Assembly: GCA_000697335.1 (NCBI GenBank)
Contig: JNEM01015011.1
Span: forward strand, 1-21,135
Direction: 5' to 3'
Length of the DNA: 21,135 bases
Source of the DNA: Conidiobolus incongruus B7586
Lineage: Eukaryota; Entomophthoromycota; Entomophthoromycetes; Entomophthorales; Conidiobolaceae
Both the position numbers and the translations under genes were made by a program. The notes under the pieces were generated by a model. The model had not been told where the DNA came from and ran no database searches. It saw only the letters and a program-made list of their open reading frames with translations. Position 1 is the stretch's first letter. Each line of letters opens with the position of its first letter. Positions 10,145-20,511 of this stretch are shown piece by piece.

Positions 10145-10619
10145 GTGTAGAAATTAAGTAATGGCACAATTTTAAAATTAAAATTAAACAAATAAATTAA
10201 TAAATAATATATAAAAATTAATGAATAATATAAAATTAATAGCCTCTTTTATTATTAATAACCCTTTTCTATACCTTTGGTAAGCTTCTAATACCTAAAA
10301 AACAGTTCTTTTTATTAAGGACTGAAATTTGATGTTTCACAAACCAATTTAATTTGTTTGCAGGAAAAAAAATTCCTGCAAGCTGTTTTTTTAATTGTCT
10401 AAAACAATTATAATCACATAGATTATAATCAGGTGAATATACTAGATGTGGTAACTCCCTCTAATTTTTTTATATAAAAAATATAATTAAAATTAAATAT
10501 ATATATAGTTTGAAAATATTTATTTTCCTATATATTTTATATATATATAATTTTTCAAAATGTATAATATGTTTGAAAGATTAGAAATTAAAAAATTTGC
10601 CATTTCTTAATTTCCATAC
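10145..10619 (-). mobile_element. 475-bp internally deleted (MITE-like) mariner derivative
   Basis: TA duplications at 10143-10144 and 10620-10621 flank both complete terminal inverted repeats. Read on the minus strand, the right part matches 638 to about 770 of the 638-1950 mariner. The left part matches about 1610-1950, including the last catalytic Asp region and the C-terminus of the transposase. About 838 bp of the middle is missing. The join lies in a TTTTTTAT run present at both ends of the lost segment, which suggests a microhomology-mediated deletion. The match to the 638-1950 copy is very close, and most differences are transitions with the A or T in the other copy, so this copy is less decayed. 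It cannot encode an active transposase. Confidence 0.92.
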
Positions 10620-10621
10620 TA

Positions 10622-11717
10622 ATATTTTAAAAAAATTCAAAAAAAATTATTTAATAAGATATTTAATTTCCTTATATATTTTCAAACAATTAATTGGCAT
10701 AAATATACTATTTTGAAATTTAACATTATTTATGTGTGCATTAATATCAATTTTAGAATAGATTTTGGTCAATTTATCATTTTAATAAATTTTTATTAAA
10801 AAACAAATTATATTTAATGTGAAAACATATATTATTTTTAAATATCTATCGGAATTTCGATGTATATATTAGGAAAATTTATTTTGAAAAATATTATAAC
10901 TATCATAAAGATCTAGTAAATTGTTTATTTAGTTTTGGTAGAAATCATTTCAATTCATTTATAAATTACATAATCCTTATGCCGGACTGATATTATATTT
11001 ATTTCAAATACAATAATACATTGTAAAAATTATTTAAAATTATTTTTGGCAATTTATGATTCTTTGTCATTTAAATATCAATTAATATGATTTATTAGAT
11101 GTAATTTTGTTATATATGATAGTTTTATACTTTAATCAGAAAATAATAAAATATGATTTAAAATTAGATATGAATTAAGTATTGATTTTTAAGTAAATCT
11201 ATAAAAAATCATAATTTACTTTCTAATATTGTATTCATGAAATATAGCAATAATCAAATTATTTTAATACTAATGCTCTTAATAATGTCTAAATTGAAAT
11301 GATGGTCAATATCCTCTCAAAAATATGTAATAATCAAATGATTTAATTTATCCAATTCAAATATTGTTATCAAATTAAATTTTTAGTAATAACCATTTAT
11401 TTCTTTAATTATATTTATCATTTTTTAAACTAGTTTATTAGTTGTTTTGATTTATATATCAAATCACAATATTTGAAAATTAGGGTATCAAATAATGAAA
11501 GTTGTCCCATAATCAGAATTGAAATTCGAGGTCACAATTAATTTAAATTAATAAACAAAAAATAACAAAAGTATTCAAATTTAATTATATTTAATTCAAT
11601 CCAAAAATAATTGACTAATTTATAAATAATATACTATAATATCATTAATATATCAATCAGAATAATTTAAAAATTACAATTTCCATTATTCAGTTTATTT
11701 TATCAATATTATAAATT
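10622..11717. other. AT-rich intergenic region, no gene seen
   Basis: This lies between two head-to-head genes, the small secreted protein (minus) and EXO70 (plus), so it should contain both promoters, with the mariner remnant on the left side. I see no distinct promoter motif, no open frame and no repeat beyond AT-rich background. Confidence 0.55.
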
Positions 11718-13952
11718 ATGATGGATTCTAAATATAACCAACTTGATACTACCGCAGATTTAGCACTCAAGTTGGAGGATGATACTTTAGAGTTGGAGAG
11801 ACTTAAGGGAAATTTAAATAGAGCTAACGAATTGTCCAAAAAAGCTGTAATTCTTTTATGATACATATTTCAAAATAATATTCATTTTATTTTTTAGACT
11901 GATATTTTAACATCATTCGATGAGAGATTATCCAAGTTGGAGAGTTCGGTATTACCTTTCCACGAGCAAACTCAACAGTTGACAAAATTGAATACCAGTA
12001 ATATCATTGATATTGTTTTATCAAATTGAATTATTAACAGCTATTAGATATTGGCACCACACTGAATAATTTAAATAGTATTATCAAGCATTTGGAATTG
12101 AGTAGCAGTGAGGAGAAAGTAATACTAGATGGGTAAAAATTAATATAGATTGATTTCTTTTATATTGGTTGTTAATATTTTATTAGGCCTATTAACGGTA
12201 ACCTCAAAGGCTATCTAAGAGCTTTGAAAAAGTTGGAAGATTCCAACCAGTTTTTAACTACTACAAAATTTAGTTTCTGTAAGAAGGCTCAAAATCAATT
12301 GGTAAATTTCATTGAATTATTATTATACAAAATATTTAATATAAGATAATTAGAATCAAGTGTTGAAGGTAGCTATTCAGCATTTGAGCAAATCTTTGAA
12401 GGAGATATTATTCGAATTTAGCGGTAATATCGATGTTGATAATCCAAATGGTAATTATTTTTCGCATCTACTAATTCAATAAATGATAATAACTGACTAC
12501 ACTTTATTTAGAATTAATGCCACCGGATGAGGCTATCAAAGATATATTGCTTATATCTAAATACTTATCTCAAAATCCAGCATCTTCAAAAGACTCCATC
12601 GCCGATAGTTATACTGGAACGATTATTAAAGTTAGAAGTCACTTCCTACTAACCAATTTAACGCCTTATAGCAAATCAGCAATTGCACTATCACGCGAAT
12701 TACAGGGTGGTGGAGGCAGCTATATTAAAAACTCATCTAAATTCATTCCGTACTGCAAAGCTTTCATTACTTTGAGTAATGCTGAAATTGCTTTTATTGA
12801 GAAGGTTATTGTGCCTAAGGATATACCTTCCACACTGAACCAAATTATTGGGCCTAGCTACAAACAGTTAACTGATACTGGTGAACAGTTAATTACCTAC
12901 GCTAAGAAAGATCTACACAACGAAATCTTCTTACTCTTCAATATTTTGGAATGTCTTCTCGAAAATAGCAAACTCATGGCCACAATTTTGAGCAGATCTG
13001 AATTGGCTAAAGCACCCCTTGATAAATTGATTACATCCATCAACTCGTTAGTGCTTCGAGCCTTTCCAGCTTTCTTGGACGATATTCGATCTAGTACCCA
13101 TGCTCAGAAGACCACCAACTTTTCCAGCGATGGTAACGTAAACGAGATGACAAGCGGCGCTCTCAATTTCATCAAACGCTTATTGGAATATCCTCAAACC
13201 GTCGTGCTCACCCTCAACAATTTGGGGGCTTCACACCCATGTTTCCACAACGATTCTATCCCAGTTGACGCAGCGCTACCAGTTCGTTACTTCTCCAATG
13301 TTATTGAATCTCTTATAGCTTACAACGAAGTGAAATCTCGTCAATATAAGAAATCAACGTTAGCAGTTATTTTTCAATTGAACAATATCTACCACATTTA
13401 CAAAGCTTTGCAACACCCATGGTTATCCAACCATGTTCATCCTATGGTGATTGACAGGGTAGGCAAATTGATTAAAAAGCTTCAGAATATGTATCACGAT
13501 AGTTGGAAGGTGTGCTTGGAATATCTGACGGATACTGGATTGACTAGAGTTTCGGTCAATGGAAAATCAACGTTGACTTCAAGTGATAAGAGTAATATTA
13601 AGGAATGCTTTAAGGTAATTTTATTTATTAGTGCAATTATTAATTTATTAATATTATTGTATTATAGAACTTTAATCACGAATTCGAAGAACAAATCCAA
13701 ATTCAAAAGACCTATACCATTTCAGACGGTGAACTAAGACAGCAATTAATTAACCAAGTTCAAAAGATTCTAATTCCACTATATACTCGAAATATGGAGA
13801 GGTAATTGATACTATTTATAATATTGATTGAGTATTAACTTTGTTTTAGATTTAGAAATTCGGATTTCGCAAAGACACCTTCCAAATATATTAAATACGA
13901 TGGCAACTCTTTAACTATGAAATTGAATGAATTATTCGATCAATCAGCTTAA
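11718..13952 (+). CDS. EXO70: Exocyst complex component Exo70, eight exons
   Basis: Exo70 is the exocyst subunit that binds PI(4,5)P2 and Rho GTPases and tethers secretory vesicles at the plasma membrane. Exons: 11718-11846, 11898-11997, 12048-12132, 12187-12301, 12354-12450, 12512-13614, 13668-13801, 13850-13952. All junctions keep frame and every intron (48-61 nt) starts GTAA and ends AG, giving 621 residues against 623 in yeast. Family landmarks appear in order: a coiled N-terminus; SFDERLSKLESSVLPFHEQT; TNIGTTLNNL; DGPINGNLKGYLRALKKL; the helical-rod domain in the large exon; and at the C-terminus FNHEFEEQIQIQ, ELRQQLINQV and PSKYIKYDGNSLTMKLNELF. In intron 2 the acceptor must be the TAG at 12047, not the CAG at 12040, to hold frame. 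Two adjacent ATGs (11718 and 11721) both fit. No defect is seen. Confidence 0.93.
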
Positions 13953-13976
13953 TATTTAAAATATTCGCTTGTTTCA

Positions 13977-13982
13977 AATAAA
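13977..13982 (+). terminator. AATAAA polyadenylation signal candidate for EXO70
   Basis: A canonical AATAAA lies 25 bases after the EXO70 stop codon. In DNA this AT-rich such hexamers arise by chance, so only the position supports it. Confidence 0.35.
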
Positions 13983-14022
13983 TGGTTAAAATTAATCATC
14001 TTAATACTAAATTTTTTTTCAA

Positions 14023-14028
14023 TTTATT
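14023..14028 (-). terminator. AATAAA polyadenylation signal candidate for the Bem46-like gene
   Basis: TTTATT on the plus strand reads AATAAA on the minus strand, 65 bases past the hydrolase stop. The two convergent genes share a 140-bp gap, so their transcripts probably end close together or overlap. Support is positional only. Confidence 0.3.
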
Positions 14029-14092
14029 AAAAATTTCAATGGTCAAAAATATTAAAAATAACCTAAAATAAAAAATCAAATTAACATTATAT

Positions 14093-15274
14093 TTAATTTT
14101 TGTGGACGAATTCCACGAAAAAAGCTTCAATAGCTTGGAAATAACCGGGTTTGGTGCAGGTGTCGTTATGGTTGCCGTCAGGGATCTCCTTCCAAACTTT
14201 GGGGCATTCGGCGGGAATAGTATCGTGAAGAGCTTTCATGTGAGCAGGTGGAATTAACTCATCCTTCAAGCCAGAAATAAATAAAGTTGGAATATTTTCA
14301 ATTGAAGCAATAGCTGTTTCGGAATCCCAAATTTGGTGGCATAGTCTGGTGAAGTATTTGAGGGTTGGGAAGACGTTGGGTAAGAGTTTGGGAATGGAGA
14401 GGAATGTATTTTCGAGAATAATAGCCTTAATCTATTAATTCAATTAGATATGAAGATTGATTAATGTAATATTTCAGAATTACTTTAGATTGATTGGTAG
14501 CAGCTACATAAATAGCGACAGCACCACCTAAAGATTGACCATAAACGACAATTGGATTATCTTTCAACAAAGGATGCTTTAAAACATAATCCAAAGCAGC
14601 CTGAATACTTTGATTAATATTGAATCAAAATCGATATTTAATCGAATTACCTGAGCGTCAATTTTCAATCCCTTTTCGCTAGGTTGACCTTCACTATAAC
14701 CATAACTATAAAGCATGTTAGAGTTTGAGTGTATATAAAAAATAATAATAATTGAATATTACCCTCTATAAGACAGCATTAAAATATTACAGTGACAAAC
14801 TCTGTGAACGACTTCGGCAATGGGAATTCTATGACCCTAAATAATTATATTAATAAATTTTGCTTTTTGAAATTTTTATATTTTTTTACCATATTACCGG
14901 CATTAGCCTAAAAATTGAAAGAAAAAAAAATTAACAATATAATCATATAGAAAAAAAATTGATAATAAATTTACATGGTAATAAATCAAAGTAGGAGCTT
15001 TAGAAGTTTCTTCATCAGTCGATCTTTTGATTAAGTAGGCACCAATACGGATACCATCTGGTGTAGTGATCACGACGTCTTCGAATGGTAAATTGTAGGC
15101 GTTAGGTTTAATCATCTTTTGGCGCGAGCCTTCGGGATAGTTGGCCATATAAATTAGAGAACCTTGGAACCAATATAAACTGAAGATTGCTAAAGCTCCG
15201 ATCGCTACGGAAGCGTAGAAGAAGTTCGCTGCCATACTGGATAGATTGAAATCGAAACTGAATTTAAATACCAT
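14093..15274 (-). CDS. Bem46/ABHD13-type alpha/beta hydrolase, six exons, membrane-anchored
   Basis: Exons on the minus strand: 15274-14975, 14907-14890, 14836-14763, 14705-14651, 14600-14484, 14431-14093. All introns (50-67 nt) follow GTAA...AG and keep frame, giving 300 residues against about 299 for S. pombe Bem46. Residues about 16-36 form one N-terminal membrane helix. The alpha/beta hydrolase fold follows: YYHANAGNMGHR (98-109, oxyanion region), YRGYGYSEG (129-137), the nucleophile elbow GQSLGG (Ser172), SGLKDELIPP (Asp245) and PDGNHNDT (His276), a complete catalytic triad. The family is linked to cell polarity in fungi and is probably a serine hydrolase at endomembranes or the cell periphery; its substrate is unknown. 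Exon 2 is only 18 nt and encodes ANAGNM. The gene converges with EXO70. Confidence 0.93.
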
Positions 15275-16887
15275 TTATATTGAATTATTATTGATATATT
15301 TGTTTATATATATTGATACTTATAACTTTTTTGAACAAATAGATATTATAATAATTGATAGTGTGTTAATGAATACAAAGAATGAATAAAACCTTGATAA
15401 CTTTGACTTTAAATCAATCCAGCTAAATTTTATTACATTTAATAAATGGATCATGTGGATAATTATGGGAGGAGAGTTATTAAAATGACTGTTGTAATTT
15501 TTATACTGGTATAAAATTTGGTTTTGTCGTTTTAAATTTGTTCAATTTGGGGTTCAAATTGTGTTAGATTAGGAATATTATTGGCTATTATTATTGTTAA
15601 ATCATAAATTGAGACTTCAAATCGAATATAAATATATAACGTGATTATATTGAATTACTATGTTTGAAGCATTTTTTCTGAATGTAATTTGAAAATTTAT
15701 TTCAAGTCATCTATATATTTTATAAAATATTTGAGTAAATATTAAAAAGCATATTATTATTATCAGAGTTTAATTGTTGATGAAAATTTTGTTTATTTAA
15801 GTGGAATTTATATCTGACTAAATTCAAAACTTTTTCACATCAATATTATTTGATTAGTTCGATAACTCGTTTATAAAATATCATTATTATAATCTTTGGT
15901 AAAAATCTTATCTGTTAATATATTAGATAATGTTGATATTATAACATTATCTTTTTTATAAAAGAAATATATTTTAGTATAATTAGAACTGAATTAATGC
16001 AATATAAATACAACAATTATTTGGATCCATTTTAGAAAATTTACTCAAATATGAGGAATTTCATATGATTATTAAAATGAATGAAATTAGCATTATATGT
16101 TAGAAATCAAATATATTTTATGAATAGAATAGACAGTTGAATAAAGAAATTAGATGAATTTAGCATTAAATTATATTTTTGATTTCAATGATTAGTTCAG
16201 TAAATTTTATATATTCCAACAAAATGAATTCTAGAGAATACACACTTCAAAAAGCCACGTTATTTGAATACATCACAATAATATTATGATTTTATTGAGT
16301 TTACTGGGTTGAAATCTGGATATTCTATTGATGGATCAACAAGATTCAAATTTATCTATATCTTCTAAAGTCTTTAACCGAATTCTACTTCTAATTTAAT
16401 TGGAATAACTTTTAATTTGATATCTTTAACCATTTATATAATATAGAATATCAGCTCAAAAATCTTCAATACAATAATATTGGACTCTTACATATATATT
16501 CAGATTATTTAATTAGCAAGTAAAGCATATTGCTAAAGTTGATGAAAACAGTGATAAATTGATATAATTCATTTTACAAAAGATATCAAAAAAATAATAA
16601 TTATGTATTATTTATACAATTTCAAAATTACTTATTTAAACCATTTGATTAAATAGGATAATATTTTATTCGATTATTCAAGCAACATATTTAGAAAATA
16701 CTCTTTCAAGCATATACTAGATTTATTTGATTCTAGTTTTCAATTTAAATAATTAGTAAATTTATTTCGAATATTGTGTTTGAGCGAAATAAGATATAAT
16801 ATTTGGCTGATAACTATAACGTCAAATGTATCCAAAATATATATTTACATATATCGTTGACTCAATATAAAACTCAATATTGGATCA

Positions 16888-16924
<37 letters not shown>

Positions 16925-17153
16925 CAAAAAATCACACTAATTAAAATATACTCTTGTATATTCAAAATAGACTAGAGTTTAAATAATAATATTTTTTTAA
17001 TCTAATATCATTTAATATATAATTTTGTTAAATAAATTCATTTATACATCAATATATTATATCATTAAATTAAATATAAATTAGAAAATTAAACAAATTT
17101 TGAGAAATTTTATACTATCAGTATAATTGTAATTATAATAATAATAATAAATA
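15275..17153. other. AT-rich intergenic region, no gene seen
   Basis: The left part should carry the promoter of the Bem46-like gene. I see no open frame with coding character. CpG sites are present at low density (near 15527, 15622, 15640, 15859 and 16849), unlike in the adjoining mariner. An (AT) microsatellite lies at 16891-16922. Confidence 0.55.
16891..16922. repeat. (AT)n microsatellite
   Basis: About fifteen uninterrupted AT units, the longest simple repeat in the window. Likely length-variable between isolates. No function is implied. Confidence 0.9.
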
Positions 17154-17675
17154 TGGTATCTCTTTAATTTTTTATATAAGCCCTTTTACAACTTTAATTT
17201 TATGTATTTTATAACTTTTATATAAAATAATAATTATCTTTAATTAATAATAAGAATACAAATTAAAAATAATTTAATATTAATTAATTTGCCTTTAAAG
17301 ACTAAATAATATAACTATTTACTATTATAATTTATTATAATAATTAACATTAATCTAATTAATAAAATATTTGTATATTAAAATTTATAAAAAAATATTA
17401 TTTTAAATTAATATTTTATTTTGTTTTTAAGTAGAGGATTATATAAAAAATAAGATTTATTAAATAAATTAATTTAATATAAAAACCTTTACTTTTGATT
17501 ATATTTTAATAAGTTTTATTTAATTATAATTATTTTTGTTTAAGCTTTTGTTAGATTATAGGATATTTATTTTATATTTTTATTAATTAGTTTAAGTTTA
17601 AACTTATATATAAAATAAAATAAAATATTTTTAATATATTTCTTTACTTGATTAATAAATGAAAAAATAATATTA

Positions 17676-18972
17676 CTCTGTATTTTTAATAATGGGAATT
17701 TTTTGCAATTAAAAATAAATAAACATTTGAATATATAATATATAAAAATAAATATATAATATAAATTTAATAGTTTTTTTTATTATTAATAACTTTTTGC
17801 TATACTTTTAACAAACTTCTAACACTTAAAAAACAATTCTTTTTATTAAAGACTGAAATTTGATATTTTACAAACCAATTAAATTTTCCTGTAGAAATTT
17901 TCTTTCCTGCAAGCTGGTTTTTTAATTGCCTAAAGCAATTATAATCACATGGGTTATAATCAAAAGAATATACTAGATGTGGTAGTTTTTTCCAGTTATT
18001 TTTAATTAGAAAGTTTTTTACAGCTTTAGATTTATGTATTTTGCAATTATCATGCAAAATAATAAGTCTTCTCAAATTATATTGAGAACACTAATTAGAA
18101 ATACTTTTATTTAAAAAAGTGATATATAGTTTACTATTAATTGATTTTCCTTCAGGAACTAAATAAGAATAGCATATACCATTATAATCCATTATAATAA
18201 TTAATATTCATTTATTAACAAAATGTTTATTTAAAGGGATTTGTGGAGGGGGTTGATTTAGCTTAATCTAGCATCTTGATTTGTGTTTTGGTAAAGGATT
18301 ATACATAGGGATCTAAGATTAATCAATTGCAATTATTCACTGTAAAAGTTTAGGCTTCTGGTAATATTTCAATAGGTTTTGTTTAGCAATAGCTACTCTA
18401 GTTTTTTTTAAGCTTTAGTTAAATTATAAGGTACCTATTTTATATTTTTATTTTTTAATTTTAGTTTAAACTTTAAAATATATAAAATACTTGTAAGACT
18501 AATATTAAAGTGCTTAGATAACTCTCTTGCTGAAATAAAAAGGTGCTTTTCAATATATTTTTTCACTCTATTTACAATTGAAAGAGTAATAGTTGAAGTT
18601 AATCTTTTAGATTTTAACAGGTTTTGAATAGTTTCTCTTTTAGCTTTAAAGTAATTTACCTAACAATAAATTGTTGATTTAGATAATACTTTATTACCAA
18701 AAGCTGCTTGTAAATTTTAAATAATTTTAGAGGGTTTATGGTTAAGTTTTACAGATACCAAAATAAAAGACTTTTGATGATCACTATTTGGTTTAAACAT
18801 GATTAAATTAAACAACCAATTTTAAAAAGTTAATTTTTTAATCAAAAAAACTAATATATATATTAAAAATATATAATTTCCTATTAACTTTGTATATATT
18901 TATTTATTTCAAATTAATAATATGTTTGAAAAATCAGAAATTAAAAAATTTCCTATTATTTTAAATTTAAGG
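17676..18972 (-). mobile_element. Mariner element nested inside the older mariner
   Basis: TA flanks at 17674-17675 and 18973-18974 enclose a 1,297-bp body. The ends are inverted repeats: CTCTGTATTTTTAATAATGG on the left pairs with CCTTAAATTTAAAATAATAG from the right strand. The ends differ from those of the 638-1950 copy at several outer positions, so this is a related but distinct subfamily. It inserted into the N-terminal coding region of the older copy. It encodes a recognisable transposase on the minus strand. Confidence 0.88.
17767..18800 (-). pseudogene. mariner transposase pseudogene (DD34D) of the nested copy
   Basis: The gene starts at ATG 18800 (MFKPNSDHQKSF), runs through the helix-turn-helix region and ends at TAA 17767-17769. 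A clean 91-codon frame (18075-17800) covers ILHDNCKIH with the second catalytic Asp intact, then VYSFDYNPCDYNCF with the third. Exactly 34 residues lie between them, which defines the mariner DD34D type. The first catalytic region reads AID-stop-S-stop at about 18324-18310. The C-terminal segment and the ATG are out of register, so there is at least one net frameshift as well as several stops. The Trp before KKLPHLVYS is intact here but is TAG in the 638-1950 copy. Confidence 0.88.
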
Positions 18973-19361
18973 TAATATAAATTAATTTTTTAAATTTGAG
19001 TAAATTTTAAATAATTTATTTTTTAGCTTTCAAATAATAAATTTAAAATGGTAATTTTAAATAAAACATTATTTTTATTATTATAAGCTGTATATATCTT
19101 AAATGATTTTAAAGGATTTCCAGTTAAGTTTTAGTAATAAAAAAATAAAAAACTTTTGATGATCACTATCTAATTTAAACATAATTAAATTTAATCTTAA
19201 GTTTTTAATTTAAATATTTTAATCAAGAAATAATTGTGAATGATATATATATATAGAATTTGAAAACATTAACTCTCTTATATATTTTATATATAATTAA
19301 TTTTTAAAACTAACAATATATTTGAAAAATCAGAGATTAAAAAATTTGCCATTTTTTACTA

Positions 19362-20511
19362 ATCTAATAATTATGTTAATGTAAAAATGAAATATATCTT
19401 GAATAATAATTATTAAATGTCATTATCAAATTATTACTAATTATATCAATACATTTTGAGCAATATGCTAATTCTCAAAATTAAATATCAATATCATCTT
19501 AATCATAACACAATATAACTTTATAATATTTTATTGTTCAGTATATATTTTGATTTTATTAGTCAAAATATTCATTATGTTGACAATTATTTTGAATGTC
19601 TTTATATTACAAGATTAGTGATAATTTTCAATTATCAATATGTGTTCTTTTGTTTGTATAGCGAAATTAGTACTATTGAAATATTGTTATATAAAAATAT
19701 ACTAAATCTTGAGATTATAAATTAATAAGCATCTTGATATATATGGATTAAAATATTAGTTTCTGAAAAGTTGATTCAAGGTATAAAATCACTGATGAAC
19801 AGATTCAAGATTGGGAACAATGTTCGTATTTCAATAACTAAATCACAATTTACAATATAATAAATCTGATAAATTCTTTGTTAAGAATAGAACAATTTAC
19901 GTTGTAAGATGTACTAACAAAAAAATGAATATACAATATGAAAAATGACTAATTGAGTTGATATAAAGTAATGGAAGACCTGAAATAGGTTTGAAATATA
20001 ACTAAAAATCGAGTTTGATCTAAGTCATTTTTGAAAAATAAAGGATAAATATAATCAAATAATATAAAGGAATAATACTAATAATGATAAATGGATGAAT
20101 TGACACAGTATAGAATATATATGGATGTCAAATATAACGAAATAGATAAATATGCCAGAATTAACTAGATGCGATTACTGAATAAATGTAGGTGATATAT
20201 TAAGATAAAAAACAATGTGATTAATTTATGTACTTCAAATCACGTATACAAGCTATAAATATTTAGTATAATCAAAATGGAGGTCAATTAATAAAAGTTA
20301 TAGGTGCATGATTTATATGTAAAACAAGTCTAGAAAAAATATAAATAAAACGTTAAAGACAAGTATTTTTGGTATATATAGTATTATAACAGGGGGTCGA
20401 TTTTATATGGATCCAGATACAAAAATTCACATAATTCCGAGCTCTCATCTAAAGCTATGAAATAGGTTTAGATACAATGACAATTTATTAGTAATATTCT
20501 CTTTACCAAGT
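19362..20511. other. AT-rich intergenic region, no gene seen
   Basis: There is no coding region, RNA gene or terminal repeat that I can support. The 63-codon open frame at 19534-19725 has chance-like composition. The last 100 bases or so should be the 3' untranslated region of the eS6 gene. Confidence 0.55.

Larger units (their letters stand above)
17154..19359 (-). mobile_element. Old mariner copy, split by a second mariner of the same family
   Basis: Two pieces, 17154-17675 and 18973-19359, align end to end with the continuous sequence of related copies, so they are one element interrupted at a TA. The right piece carries the 5' end, with a shortened terminal repeat just inside TA 19360-19361, and the N-terminal coding region (MFKLDSDHQKFF-like). 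The left piece covers the middle of the transposase up to about the second catalytic Asp. The 3' end is missing or unrecognisable; a match fades near 17120-17154. This copy is the most decayed of the family and the richest in AT, which fits its being the oldest. No CpG is left. Confidence 0.82.

Noticed and set aside
19534-19725. 63-codon open frame, plus strand
   Set aside because: Hydrophobic Phe/Tyr/Ile/Asn-rich translation typical of random AT-rich sequence, with no conserved feature.
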